Assembly (NCBI RefSeq): GCF_003574095.1
Contig: NZ_QWLA01000015.1
Span: forward strand, 1-53,516
DNA length: 53,516 nt
DNA from: Calidithermus roseus
GTDB lineage: Bacteria; Deinococcota; Deinococci; Deinococcales; Thermaceae
Direction: 5' to 3'
Position numbers and translations under genes: made by a program. This document shows, one piece after another, positions 31,393 through 40,200 of the stretch. The notes below the pieces were generated by a model that was given only the letters and a program-made list of their open reading frames with translations, had not been told where the DNA came from and did no database searches. The number at the start of each line of letters is the position of its first letter. The stretch's first letter is position 1.

Positions 31393-32262
31393 TCACCCCT
31401 TTACTGCGCCAGCGGTCAAACCCCGGATCAGGTAGCGTTGGAGAAAAAGAATGACCAGCACAATCGGTAGAGCAATCGAGACTGCCCCGGCTGCCGAAAT
31501 GGACCAGTAACGAATGTCCTCAGCCCCAAACTGGGAGATAGCCACCGGTAGTGGCGTGGCGCGCGTCGCGGTCAGCACAAGCGGGATCAAAAACTCGTTG
31601 TAAGCCAGCAACAAGGAGAAAATCGAGGCTGTTACAATGCCTGGCGCCGTGATGGGCACGATCACGTACCAGAAGGCCTGGAAGCGGTTGCAGCCATCTA
31701 TCATGGCGCTCTCCTCTAGTGATTCAGGAATCTCAGCGAAGAAGCTGCGCAGCATCCAGATGGTGAAGGGCTGGTTGATGGCGACCAGGATTAGGATAAG
31801 CAACAAGTGGGTGTCGTGCGTTCCAGTGAGCTGGGCGATGTAAAAAAAGGGCAATAGGAAGGTCATGCGGGGCAGGGCGCGAAACACGAAGGCAGCAAAC
31901 AGGATCCAAAAACCACTCACCCCACGGTAGCGACTCAGCGCATATCCGGCCAGGCAACCGATGGAAATGGAAATTGTTACCGTTCCCACCGAAACGATTG
32001 CACTGTTGATGAGGTATTTGCTAAAACCCTCCTCTAGCCAGAGCTGTTGATAGGCCATCAGTGTGGGTTGAAAAACCCACACTGGGGGATAGGCAAAAGC
32101 ATCCACCGGGCGCTTGATAGAGGTCAGAAAAGTCCAGATAAAAGGCAGGATAGCCAAAATGAGCCAGACCAATAAAACCCCATAAGCCAGCCCTAAAAAC
32201 AAAGCGCGCTGACTATGGCCGGAAAGGCCGGGGTGGTGGGAGGTAGCAGCGCGAATCATCAA
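31393..32262 (-). CDS. Sugar-type ABC importer permease, MalG-like (importer 2)
   Basis: A 289-aa membrane protein with six helices. The EAA loop for the ATPase reads 'EESAMIDGCNRFQAFWYVIVPIT' near residue 200. It belongs to the CUT1 carbohydrate permease family and pairs with the gene at 32259, whose end it overlaps by 4 nt. No ATPase gene is nearby, so a shared MsmX/UgpC-like ATPase encoded elsewhere would be needed. Substrate unknown. Confidence 0.88.
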   Translation of the reverse strand: MMIRAATSHHPGLSGHSQRALFLGLAYGVLLVWLILAILPFIWTFLTSIKRPVDAFAYPPVWVFQPTLMAYQQLWLEEGFSKYLINSAIVSVGTVTISISIGCLAGYALSRYRGVSGFWILFAAFVFRALPRMTFLLPFFYIAQLTGTHDTHLLLILILVAINQPFTIWMLRSFFAEIPESLEESAMIDGCNRFQAFWYVIVPITAPGIVTASIFSLLLAYNEFLIPLVLTATRATPLPVAISQFGAEDIRYWSISAAGAVSIALPIVLVILFLQRYLIRGLTAGAVKG

Positions 32263-33116
32263 CGACTCCCCACAATATCCCTATAGGTGCGGTACAAAAG
32301 CGGAGCAAGAATAACAAGAATAATTAGCACGCTCAGCACCACGATCGAACTACCCCGACCCAAGAGCAACTCCACAAAAGAAACTCCGTAGGTGTAATAC
32401 ATGACCGTCTCTGTCGCCGTACCCGGCCCCCCCTTGGTCATGACCGCCACGCTGTCGAACAACCTGAACGCATCCATGGTGCCGATCATGGCAATGAAGA
32501 GAAGGACCGGGCGAAGGAAAGGCACCACCACGTACCAGACCCGCTGAAGCCAGGTCGCGCCGTCTACAATGGCGGCCTCGAGGGGCTCGGAGGGCATGGC
32601 CTGCAGAGCTGCGTAAAGTACAATCAGGGCAAACGGGACAGTGCTCCAGATGCCATAAAGAATGATTAGGGCTTTAGCAGCCATGGGGTCGGAGAACCAC
32701 TGGATGTGGATGCCCAACAACGAAAGCAGGTAGGAGTTAAACCCCCGATCGCGAAACATCCAACCCACCACCAAAGTACCCACCACCGGGGTGACGATGA
32801 AGGGCAAGAGGTAGCCACTGATCAGCAATCGCTTGAGATGCAACACCTCGTTAAGCAGTAAAGCCAGAACGGAACCCAGCAGAATCTGTGCAGGAATAAC
32901 ACAGACGGTGTACAGCAAGGTGAAGCCCAGGGCACTCCAAAAGCGCTCATCGGCCAGGGTACGAGCGTAGTTGAGCCAGCCCACAAAGCGAGGGGATTCA
33001 CCCAGGGTGAAATTGTGAAAACTAAGGTAGACCGTGAATAGCAGCGGAAACACCATTAGGGCCGACATCACCAACACACTGGGCAGCACAAAAGGCCAGA
33101 ATTCTCGAGGCTTCAT
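32259..33116 (-). CDS. Sugar-type ABC importer permease, MalF-like (importer 2)
   Basis: A 285-aa CUT1 permease with six helices and an EAA loop ('LEAAIVDGATWLQRVWYVVVPFL'). ATG 33116 with GAGGGGGG upstream is preferred to the GTG 39 nt earlier. It follows the binding protein gene after a 158-nt gap that holds a large hairpin, and overlaps the MalG-like gene by 4 nt. Confidence 0.88.
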   Translation of the reverse strand: MKPREFWPFVLPSVLVMSALMVFPLLFTVYLSFHNFTLGESPRFVGWLNYARTLADERFWSALGFTLLYTVCVIPAQILLGSVLALLLNEVLHLKRLLISGYLLPFIVTPVVGTLVVGWMFRDRGFNSYLLSLLGIHIQWFSDPMAAKALIILYGIWSTVPFALIVLYAALQAMPSEPLEAAIVDGATWLQRVWYVVVPFLRPVLLFIAMIGTMDAFRLFDSVAVMTKGGPGTATETVMYYTYGVSFVELLLGRGSSIVVLSVLIILVILAPLLYRTYRDIVGSR

Positions 33117-33219
33117 ACGCCCCCCCTCTTCGAGATTGCCAGGCCTCACTTCCAAGAATTGCCTGCTCCCACCGCCTTATAGACATGTTCCTGATAATCC
33201 AGCTCCTTGGTCGGCTAGG

Positions 33220-33263
33220 GGTGGCCGATGGCTGAGTATGCATATCTTCGGCCATCGGCCACC
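33220..33263 (-). other. Large hairpin between binding protein and permease genes (importer 2)
   Basis: GGTGGCCGATGGC and GCCATCGGCCACC form a perfect 13-bp stem around an 18-nt loop that itself contains TATGCATA. No T-run follows, so it more likely protects the binding-protein mRNA from decay than terminates. Confidence 0.5.
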
Positions 33264-33274
33264 GGGCTACACGG

Positions 33275-34558
33275 CTACCTCAAGAACCCCTGCGCCCTCA
33301 TCTCATCCTGCACTGCCTTGGCTGCAGCGTCCAGGGCGGCCTTGAGATCGCTCTTGGTGGCCAGAGCTTGATTCAAGGTACGCGAAACGACATTGTTGGC
33401 AATGCCCATATAAGGTACAAAAGGTCGCAGAGAAGCAGCGTTACGGGCGTTCTGCAAGGCCGCGGGCCAAGCTGGATTGACCTTGACTAACTCGGGGTTA
33501 TTGGCGATGCTGGCCCGGCTGACCATCCCGAAGCGGGCTGCCAGCAGCTGATTGCTCGGCTTGATAGCCTCCATGATGGCCAGGAAGGCCAGTTCAGGAT
33601 TGGAGGTATTAGCCGGAATCGAGTACATGTCCCCCTCAGCAGTAGCAGCGACGGGGCCATTGGGCGTAGCTCGGAAGGCCGGTGCGTAGGCGATTTTTCC
33701 TACCACCCGGCTTACATTTGGATCCTCCATAGGAGCTGCCCGTGTCAGCCAGATTTTTGAGATAGCGATGTCCCCCTGCTGCAAGGCCACCATCACGTTA
33801 TCGTTGGTGTAAGAAAGGACATCGGGGGGCATGAATTGGAGCCAGTCCCGAATAGCCTGCGCTGCCTTAAGACCGGCTTCGTCGTTGAAGGCAGGCCGTC
33901 CCTGCTCATCAAACCAACGCCCCCCAAAAGCCATCAGGTTGCTGTGGAACTCACCCGCCATCTGGGTTCCACCGAAAGCGATGGCCGAGGGGAAACGGGT
34001 CTTCTTGGCAGCATCCAGCTTTTTCAAGACATCCAGGAATTCATCAAAGGTTGTCGGTGGCTTGAGCCTCAGTTCGTCGAAAATGTCCTTGCGGTAGAAC
34101 ACGATCTGGGTGTTGAAATTTACTGGGATGCCATAGCGACGACCGCTGATGGTGCCATTGTTCCAGAGTTGATTGGGGATATCATCGAGGCCATACTGCT
34201 TGCCGTATTTGGCAATTAGCAGATTGAGGGGCAGAAGCCACCCCTTACTGCCCCACTGAGTGACAAAGTTGGGGTTCGACCAGATGATCTGGTAAGGGGA
34301 GTTACCTCGAGCGGCTAAGGCTGTACCTACTTGAGCCTGAAAGGCATCAGCCTGCAGAAAAGTGGTGTTGACCCGGATATTGCCTCCCGCACAGGCCTCG
34401 ATGGCCTTTGCATAGAACTCCATCATGGGAAAGCGAAAACTAACCAGGTTGAGGATAGCCGGACTACCCTGAGCAGGCAGCTTGCACTCCTGGGCTGAGG
34501 CCATGGGCACAGCCAAGACCAGCACTGCCCCTATCGCCAACATCCATTCCCTTTTCAT
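33275..34558 (-). CDS. Extracellular solute-binding protein (importer 2)
   Basis: A 427-aa family 1 solute-binding protein with a signal peptide (residues 1-22, cleavage near 'ASAQE'). Features include 'LLPLNLLIAKYGKQYGLDDIP', 'GIPVNFNTQIVFYRKDIFDEL' and 'AISKIWLTRAAPMEDPN'. The usual lipobox is missing, so it may be released or held in another way. It delivers substrate to the permeases at 31393 and 32259. The substrate is not sugar by necessity; the island's enzymes suggest a small acid or amide. Confidence 0.87.
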   Translation of the reverse strand: MKREWMLAIGAVLVLAVPMASAQECKLPAQGSPAILNLVSFRFPMMEFYAKAIEACAGGNIRVNTTFLQADAFQAQVGTALAARGNSPYQIIWSNPNFVTQWGSKGWLLPLNLLIAKYGKQYGLDDIPNQLWNNGTISGRRYGIPVNFNTQIVFYRKDIFDELRLKPPTTFDEFLDVLKKLDAAKKTRFPSAIAFGGTQMAGEFHSNLMAFGGRWFDEQGRPAFNDEAGLKAAQAIRDWLQFMPPDVLSYTNDNVMVALQQGDIAISKIWLTRAAPMEDPNVSRVVGKIAYAPAFRATPNGPVAATAEGDMYSIPANTSNPELAFLAIMEAIKPSNQLLAARFGMVSRASIANNPELVKVNPAWPAALQNARNAASLRPFVPYMGIANNVVSRTLNQALATKSDLKAALDAAAKAVQDEMRAQGFLR

Positions 34559-34657
34559 GCTCTCCTCCTACAACCTTGTAACCTCGACCCTAATCACCAA
34601 GTCTCCTCGCTATCTACGTACCACAAAGACCTGCTCAAACCTTGCCCTCATCCGCAT

Positions 34658-35932
34658 TCAGTCTCTCACTAGGCGCAACCGCGCCGAAGCAGCGTGCCCG
34701 GCCATGCCTTCGGCATCAGCCATGGTCACTATGGGCGGGGCCACCAAGCGGTTAGCCGCATCCGTAACCTTCTGCCAGGTCACGGTCTTGATGAACTTGC
34801 CCACCCACAGCCCGCCCGTATAGCGAGCAGCGCGGTTTGTGGGCAGCACGTGGTTGGTCCCGATGCCCTTGTCACCATACACCACGGTGGCATTGTGGCC
34901 CAAAAACAGCGAGCCGTAATTGGTTAAGCGGGCCAAGAACCACTCAGGATCACGGGTCTGCACCTCGAGGTGTTCTGAGGCGATCTGATCGGAGACCCGC
35001 ACCATCTCTTCATCCGATTCCACCAAAATGATCTCGCCCAGCTCATGCCAGGCCTGCCCCGCCACCGCCGCTGTGGGTAAGGTCTGGAGCTGGCGGTCTA
35101 TCTCCCTCGCCGTAGCCTCGGCCAGGGCCCTGGAGGTAGTCACCAATATCGATTGAGAGTTGGTTCCATGCTCAGCCTGAGCCAGTAAGTCGGCAGCCAC
35201 CACCTCAGGGCTGGCAGTTTCGTCAGCCAGGATGCAAACCTCGGTGGGACCAGCCAGCAGGTCAATCCCCACCACACCAAAGAGTTGCCGCTTGGCCTCG
35301 GCCACGTAGGCATTGCCCGCCCCTACGATCATGTCCACGGGCTCGAGAGGCGGGCTGTCTTCGATACCGAACGCCATCGCCGCCAGGGCCTGTGCTCCTC
35401 CGATGGAGAAAATTTCGTCGGCTCCGCTTTTCACCATCGCGTAGAGCTGAGCGGGGTTGATGCGATTGGTGCCCCTCTGGACTGGAGCAGTGGCCACTAC
35501 CCGCTTGACCCCGGCCACTTTGGGCACCCCAACCGTCATCACTGCCGAGGCCATGAGGGGGTAGCGCCCACCCGGAATGTAGGATCCCACCGCATTCACC
35601 GGGATCTGTTTTTGCCCAAGGGTCACGCCGGGCAGGGTCTCAGCCTCGAATTCGGTGAGCGTAGCCAGCTGTAGCCGGGCAAACTTGCTGACTTGCTCGA
35701 TGGCGAAGTCTATCGCACGGGCAATGCCGGTATCCACCACTCTCAGGCCTTCTTCGATTTCGTGTTGTGAAAGGCGAAAGGAAGGCGGGTTCCACCCGTC
35801 GAACATCTCGCTATAGCGGCGCACAGCGGTGATCCCCTCACGCTCTACATCAGAGATAATCCGGGAAACCGTATCGCGTATCTCCTGGGTGACGGAGGGG
35901 GATTGAGGAAGGGCCTTCTTGAAGTATTCCAT
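34658..35932 (-). CDS. Histidinol dehydrogenase family protein, HpsN-like
   Basis: A 424-aa NAD-dependent alcohol dehydrogenase of the HisD family. Zinc ligands are present in 'LLAQAEHGTNSQ' and 'ASEHLEV', and 'GTNHVLPT' is intact. 'FDGWNPPSFRLS', 'GSYIPGGRYPLMAS' and 'GLWVGKFIKTVT' differ from biosynthetic HisD and resemble the sulfopropanediol dehydrogenase HpsN branch as I recall it. No his genes are near; an SDR, aldolase and importers are. It probably oxidises a hydroxy compound to a carboxylate in the island's pathway. Sulfonate as substrate is speculative. Confidence 0.83.
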   Translation of the reverse strand: MEYFKKALPQSPSVTQEIRDTVSRIISDVEREGITAVRRYSEMFDGWNPPSFRLSQHEIEEGLRVVDTGIARAIDFAIEQVSKFARLQLATLTEFEAETLPGVTLGQKQIPVNAVGSYIPGGRYPLMASAVMTVGVPKVAGVKRVVATAPVQRGTNRINPAQLYAMVKSGADEIFSIGGAQALAAMAFGIEDSPPLEPVDMIVGAGNAYVAEAKRQLFGVVGIDLLAGPTEVCILADETASPEVVAADLLAQAEHGTNSQSILVTTSRALAEATAREIDRQLQTLPTAAVAGQAWHELGEIILVESDEEMVRVSDQIASEHLEVQTRDPEWFLARLTNYGSLFLGHNATVVYGDKGIGTNHVLPTNRAARYTGGLWVGKFIKTVTWQKVTDAANRLVAPPIVTMADAEGMAGHAASARLRLVRD

Positions 35933-36017
35933 TTCTCTCCTTTCGGTCGCGCGGGTAGATTGGCTACACGGCTATGACCAAAACCCGCTTGCAGCTATGG
36001 GCTATGAACATCACCGA

Positions 36018-36764
36018 TCACTGCGCCGTCCATCCCCCGTCTACCAGCAGGCTGGCCCCGGTGATGAGGGCGGCCTGAGGGGAGGCCAGGAAAACCACCG
36101 CGCTCGCCACGTCCTGGGGCTGGCCGAGGTGTCCAAGTGGGATCTTGGCGATGACCGAGTGCTTGAACTGGGCTTCGGTCAGCATAGGGCGGGTGAGGTC
36201 GGTTTCGATAAAGGTAGGGGCTACGCTGTTGACCCGTATGCCTTGGGGAGCCAGCTCGACCGCCAAGGCCTTGGTAAAACCTTCCAGGGCGTGCTTGCTC
36301 GCACAGTACACGGTGCGGTTCGCCGCTCCCACGTGGCCCATCTGTGAAGTTACATTGACAATCACGCCCCCTCTTCCTCCTTTCAACATCTTCCTGACTG
36401 CCGCCTGGGTCACAAAAAACGCCGCCCGCAGGTTGAGGTTCATGATCTGATCGAAGTGGGCCTCGCTGACCTCGGTAAATGGCTCGGGGATGTTGGTCCC
36501 GGCATTGTTGACCAGGATGTCCAGCCTGGGCAGGGCTGCGACAGCCTGAGCTACGGCCTCAATGTCACCCACGTCACACGGGGCAACGTCTGCCAGGCCG
36601 CCGCCAGCGATCAGCTCAGCAGCCAGAGCTTCCAAGGCGCTTCGATCCCGGCTCATGAGCACCACCCTGGCTCCGGCCTGGGAGAGGCCAATCGCGATGG
36701 CCTTCCCAATCCCCCGGCTGGCTCCGGTGACCAGAGCAGTCTGGCCTGAGAGGTCAATGGTCAT
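36018..36764 (-). CDS. Short-chain dehydrogenase/reductase
   Basis: A 248-aa classical SDR. The cofactor motif TGASRGIG is at about 14-21, 'NNAG' near 86, the catalytic Ser in 'VNVTSQMGH' and the Tyr-Lys in 'YCASK' near 153-157, and the C-terminus 'GASLLVDGGWTAQ'. It resembles gluconate 5-dehydrogenase-like catabolic SDRs. It sits between the NTF2 triplet and the HpsN-like gene, so the two dehydrogenases may oxidise successive intermediates. Substrate unknown. Confidence 0.88.
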   Translation of the reverse strand: MTIDLSGQTALVTGASRGIGKAIAIGLSQAGARVVLMSRDRSALEALAAELIAGGGLADVAPCDVGDIEAVAQAVAALPRLDILVNNAGTNIPEPFTEVSEAHFDQIMNLNLRAAFFVTQAAVRKMLKGGRGGVIVNVTSQMGHVGAANRTVYCASKHALEGFTKALAVELAPQGIRVNSVAPTFIETDLTRPMLTEAQFKHSVIAKIPLGHLGQPQDVASAVVFLASPQAALITGASLLVDGGWTAQ

Positions 36765-36820
36765 GAGGGCTCCCTGGTCGGATGGTTATACATGGCTCGA
36801 GTCCGGGTCACAGGTCTTGC

Positions 36821-37903
36821 TCACCAGGGCCAGTGGATTTGCTTCAAGAGGGCGAATTCGTCGAAGACTATGTACTCGCGCTGGATCTGACCACCCTGCA
36901 CCTCGAGGTGACTGATGCCCATCACCCTGACCCGCTTGCCGGTAGGTGGACCGTAGTGGCCTGGCCCCCGATGGGTCCCCTGGAAACTCCAGCGGGCGGC
37001 GATCTTATACCCCGCGGCCTCGCTGCCCACCCAGGCTACGTGGTCGAGGCTCATGGCTGCGTCCGGGAAAGCTGATAGCAACTGCAAAACATAGCGGGTG
37101 ATGTTGCCATGACCCTCGAGGCGGCGATTGCCGGGTACCCAGATCACCGCGCCGGGAGCGTAGTAGTCCTTGAGGTAATTGAGCATCCGCGCGTTCCAGA
37201 CCAGGCCGTAGAGCAGGCCAGGCAACTCTTGTGGGTTGTGTGGGTCACCCTCGAGGTGAAGCGGGGGGTGAACCTGGCCGCTCAGGCGGGGAACCTCGCC
37301 CAGACCGCTGGCGTAGAGTTGAATTCCCCTGGCGGCTTCTTCCTGGGCCATGGCCTTGGCCAACTCAACCTCGTCGAACCCGAGTTGGCGGATGAGGGCG
37401 GTCTCGTCGCGGACGATCCACTCCTCGAGGATGCGGTTGTGCCGCACGAAGCAGTGGGCGATTTCCCGACGCTGCACCCGCCGCCCGGTGGGCGGGCCGT
37501 AGAGGCTGTGACCTAGGTTGTGAGCACTCCAGGTCACCCGGTGAGAACTGTGAAAGCCCTCCTGGTCGTTACCACTCCAAATCACCTCGTCGCCAAAGAG
37601 CCGCAGGTCGGGGAAGGCGGCCAGGGTGCGCACGGTATTTTCCACTACCTGGTCGCGTCCATAGTACTCAGCGTCGGTGAGGTGAACGGGCGTGTTGTGG
37701 GCATAGTGGGTGTAGATCAGGCCAATGGCCTTCTCCTCCCAGATCTTGTGGGTACAGCGCACGATGTAATCGACGATGTCGGTGTAGTCAGGGTCGAAGC
37801 CCTCGAGGCTCTGCCTGCGCCCGCTGCCGGCTTGGGCCATGAAATACCCGATGTCTCGCTGATCTACCGCGAGGGTGGCACGTTCTTCTTGCTCAGACGG
37901 CAC
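36821..37903 (-). CDS. Double NTF2/SnoaL-like protein, copy C
   Basis: A 360-aa protein built of two SnoaL-like halves (about 20-185 and 215-358). Its first ~68 residues are identical to copy B, while the C-terminal half is diverged ('WNARMLNYLKDYYAPGAVIWVPG'). The GTG start at 37903 overlaps the end of copy B by 11 nt. The ribosome site AAAGGAGG lies inside the last codons of copy B. NTF2 folds bind small hydrophobic ligands; function here is unknown. Confidence 0.75.
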   Translation of the reverse strand: MPSEQEERATLAVDQRDIGYFMAQAGSGRRQSLEGFDPDYTDIVDYIVRCTHKIWEEKAIGLIYTHYAHNTPVHLTDAEYYGRDQVVENTVRTLAAFPDLRLFGDEVIWSGNDQEGFHSSHRVTWSAHNLGHSLYGPPTGRRVQRREIAHCFVRHNRILEEWIVRDETALIRQLGFDEVELAKAMAQEEAARGIQLYASGLGEVPRLSGQVHPPLHLEGDPHNPQELPGLLYGLVWNARMLNYLKDYYAPGAVIWVPGNRRLEGHGNITRYVLQLLSAFPDAAMSLDHVAWVGSEAAGYKIAARWSFQGTHRGPGHYGPPTGKRVRVMGISHLEVQGGQIQREYIVFDEFALLKQIHWPW

Positions 37904-38288
37904 CTTTACCTCCTTTACGAGCATAGAGTTGCTTCAAGAGAGCAAACTCGTCGAAGACCGTCCACTCCTGCACGATCCGGCCATTCTTGATGACGTGGTG
38001 GCTCATGCCGATGAGGAAGATGCGCCGCCCCGTGGGGGCACCATAAGGGCCATAGCCCTCGTGGGTTCCTTGGAGCGTGAAGCGGGTCGCCACCCGGTAA
38101 CCGCGTCGCTCATCACCCAGATGGCACTGGTGGTCAACGGTCAGGGCCAGGTCGGGGAACGAAGCCAGCAGGGTGATTACGAAGTTCTCGTAATCGCCGT
38201 AGCCGTAGAGTTTGCGGCCCCCAGGAACGAAGGCTACGTGACCTGGGGTATAGTGGGCACGGATCATGTTCACCAGCCGGGCGTTCCA
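37701..38288. repeat. 588-bp direct repeat, copy 1
   Basis: This stretch spans the start of copy C and the end of copy B. It matches 38773-39360 with only three mismatches by eye over 588 bp (offset 1072). It marks a recent tandem duplication or gene conversion. Confidence 0.9.
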
Positions 38289-38975
38289 CAGGTTGTGAAG
38301 CACGGCTTTGATGAACCCTTGGGGATCGTCGGGCTCAGGTATGCTCAAGAACTCCGGCGCTTGTTGGCCGGTGGGGAGACGGTCTATCTCGCCGCGAGTG
38401 TACGAAGACTCATCCAGTACCGCCTTGTGGGCCACCTCGAGGGGGTCATAGCCCATCTGCCGCAGCCCGGCTGTCGCGTCGTAGGCCAGCCACTCCTCGA
38501 CGATCTTGTTCTCGATGCTGAAGCAGTCGGCAATGACCCAGCGCTGAAACTTGCGGCCGGTAGGCGGGCCAAACTCGCTGTAACCCGTATGGGTACTGGT
38601 ATCAAAAACCCGGTGCGAGGTATAGAAACCATCCCGCTCATTGCCGCTCCAGATTACGTCGTCGGCGTAGGCCCGAAGGTCGGCGGTCATAGCCTGACTT
38701 TGCAGAGTATTTCTCACCACTGCCTCACAACCATAGACGACCCCGTGGGAAGAGTGCACGATGGCGTTGTGAGCATAGTGGGTGTAGATCAGGCCAATGG
38801 CCTTCTCCTCCCAGATCTTGTGGGTACAGCGCACGATGTAATCGACGATGTCGGTGTAGTCAGGGTCGAAGCCCTCGAGGCTCTGCCTGCGCCCGCTGCC
38901 GGCTTGGGCCATGAAATACCCGATGTCTCGCTGATCTACCGCGAGGGTGGCACGTTCTTCTTGCTCAGACGGCAC
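37893..38975 (-). CDS. Double NTF2/SnoaL-like protein, copy B
   Basis: A 360-aa two-domain SnoaL-like protein. The N-terminal 68 residues equal those of copy C, and the last ~130 equal those of copy A. The middle ('VHSSHGVVYGCEAVVRNTLQSQ' region onward) is distinct from both. It thus looks like a chimera made by unequal recombination. GTG 38975 overlaps the copy A stop by 11 nt and uses AAAGGAGG inside copy A's last codons. Both halves have the recurring 'GPPTGR' / 'GAPTGR' turn and an ending 'EEW' or 'QEWTVFDEFALLKQLY'. Confidence 0.75.
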   Translation of the reverse strand: MPSEQEERATLAVDQRDIGYFMAQAGSGRRQSLEGFDPDYTDIVDYIVRCTHKIWEEKAIGLIYTHYAHNAIVHSSHGVVYGCEAVVRNTLQSQAMTADLRAYADDVIWSGNERDGFYTSHRVFDTSTHTGYSEFGPPTGRKFQRWVIADCFSIENKIVEEWLAYDATAGLRQMGYDPLEVAHKAVLDESSYTRGEIDRLPTGQQAPEFLSIPEPDDPQGFIKAVLHNLWNARLVNMIRAHYTPGHVAFVPGGRKLYGYGDYENFVITLLASFPDLALTVDHQCHLGDERRGYRVATRFTLQGTHEGYGPYGAPTGRRIFLIGMSHHVIKNGRIVQEWTVFDEFALLKQLYARKGGKGAV

Positions 38976-39360
38976 CTTTACCTCCTTTACGAGCGTACAG
39001 TTGCTTCAAGAGAGCAAACTCGTCGAAGACCGTCCACTCCTGCACGATCCGGCCATTCTTGATGACGTGGTGGCTCATGCCGATGAGGAAGATGCGCCGC
39101 CCCGTGGGGGCACCATAAGGGCCATAGCCCTCGTGGGTTCCTTGGAGCGTGAAGCGGGTCGCCACCCGGTAACCGCGTCGCTCATCACCCAGATGGCACT
39201 GGTGGTCAACGGTCAGGGCCAGGTCGGGGAACGAAGCCAGCAGGGTGATTACGAAGTTCTCGTAGTCGCCGTAGCCGTAGAGTTTGCGGCCCCCAGGAAC
39301 GAAGGCTACGTGACCTGGGGTATAGTGGGCACGGATCATGTTCACCAGCCGGGCGTTCCA
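38773..39360. repeat. 588-bp direct repeat, copy 2
   Basis: It spans the start of copy B and the end of copy A, and is the partner of 37701-38288. Confidence 0.9.
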
Positions 39361-40059
39361 GGTGTTTTGCAGGATGGCCCGCACGAAACCCTGTGGGTCG
39401 CCCTCCCAGGAAGGGACATCGTGGAATTCGGGAGCCTGCTGACCCGTCGGCATCCGGTCTATTTCACCGTGCGTATAGGGCAGCCTAGGCAGCACCGAGC
39501 GGTGCGCCAGCTCGAGCGGGTCGTAGCCCATCTGGCGAACCACAGCCATACCGTCGTGGACGATCCACTCCTCGACGATCTTGTTCTCGATGCTGAAGCA
39601 GTCGGCAATGCCCCAACGCCAGATTTTGCGGCCTGTCGGTGGGCCATATTCGGTATAACCGGTATTGGTTCCTATGAACGAAGCCCGGTGCGAGGTATAG
39701 AAACCATCCCGCTCATTGCCGCTCCAGATTACGTCGTCGGCGTAAACCCGAAGGTCGGCATAGGCAGCTTGGCGCTGGAGGGTATTAGCCACCATGGCTT
39801 CCCGGCCATACATCACCCCACTGGAGGTATGCACGACAGCGTTGTGAGCGTAGTGGGTGTAGATCAGGCCCACACCCCTCTCCTCCCAGATCTTGTGGGT
39901 ACAGCGCACGATGTAATCGACGATGTCGGTGTAGTCGGCATCATAGCCGGCCAGAGGCTGCCTGCGCCCGGTGTTGGCAGCGGCCATGAAGTCTCCGATA
40001 TCGGGTCGGTCGGCAAAGTCGAAAACGGGCAGGGTGGGTTGTTGTATCTCCTCGCTCAC
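38965..40059 (-). CDS. Double NTF2/SnoaL-like protein, copy A
   Basis: A 364-aa protein of the same architecture as copies B and C, and first of the three in transcription order. The GTG at 40059 has AGGAGG 6 nt upstream and aligns with the starts of the other copies; the longer frame upstream adds a lysine-rich stretch with no ribosome site. The first half ('YTDIVDYIVRCTHKIWEERG') and the second half ('FVRAILQNTWNARLVNMIRAHYTPG') each begin with NTF2-like helices. The ~130-residue C-terminus is identical to copy B. Confidence 0.75.
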   Translation of the reverse strand: MSEEIQQPTLPVFDFADRPDIGDFMAAANTGRRQPLAGYDADYTDIVDYIVRCTHKIWEERGVGLIYTHYAHNAVVHTSSGVMYGREAMVANTLQRQAAYADLRVYADDVIWSGNERDGFYTSHRASFIGTNTGYTEYGPPTGRKIWRWGIADCFSIENKIVEEWIVHDGMAVVRQMGYDPLELAHRSVLPRLPYTHGEIDRMPTGQQAPEFHDVPSWEGDPQGFVRAILQNTWNARLVNMIRAHYTPGHVAFVPGGRKLYGYGDYENFVITLLASFPDLALTVDHQCHLGDERRGYRVATRFTLQGTHEGYGPYGAPTGRRIFLIGMSHHVIKNGRIVQEWTVFDEFALLKQLYARKGGKGAV

Positions 40060-40200
40060 GGTTTTCCTCCTGGGCTCATCGGACTCGAGGGCTTGGTCCT
40101 TAGCTACGAGGGTGGCCTTTAGCTTGCCTTGCTTGCGAGACTTGGTCTGCTTCATGACTACGCCCTAGGCTTGGTTGGCATGGGGACCCCTCCTGCACCA

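Noticed and set aside
34658-35932. Naming the gene hisD as a histidine biosynthesis gene
   Set aside because: Motifs and context differ from biosynthetic HisD; it is in a LacI-controlled catabolic operon.
40060-40155. Lysine-rich N-terminal extension of NTF2 copy A
   Set aside because: No ribosome site precedes ATG 40155, the other two copies lack it, and GTG 40059 has a good site.
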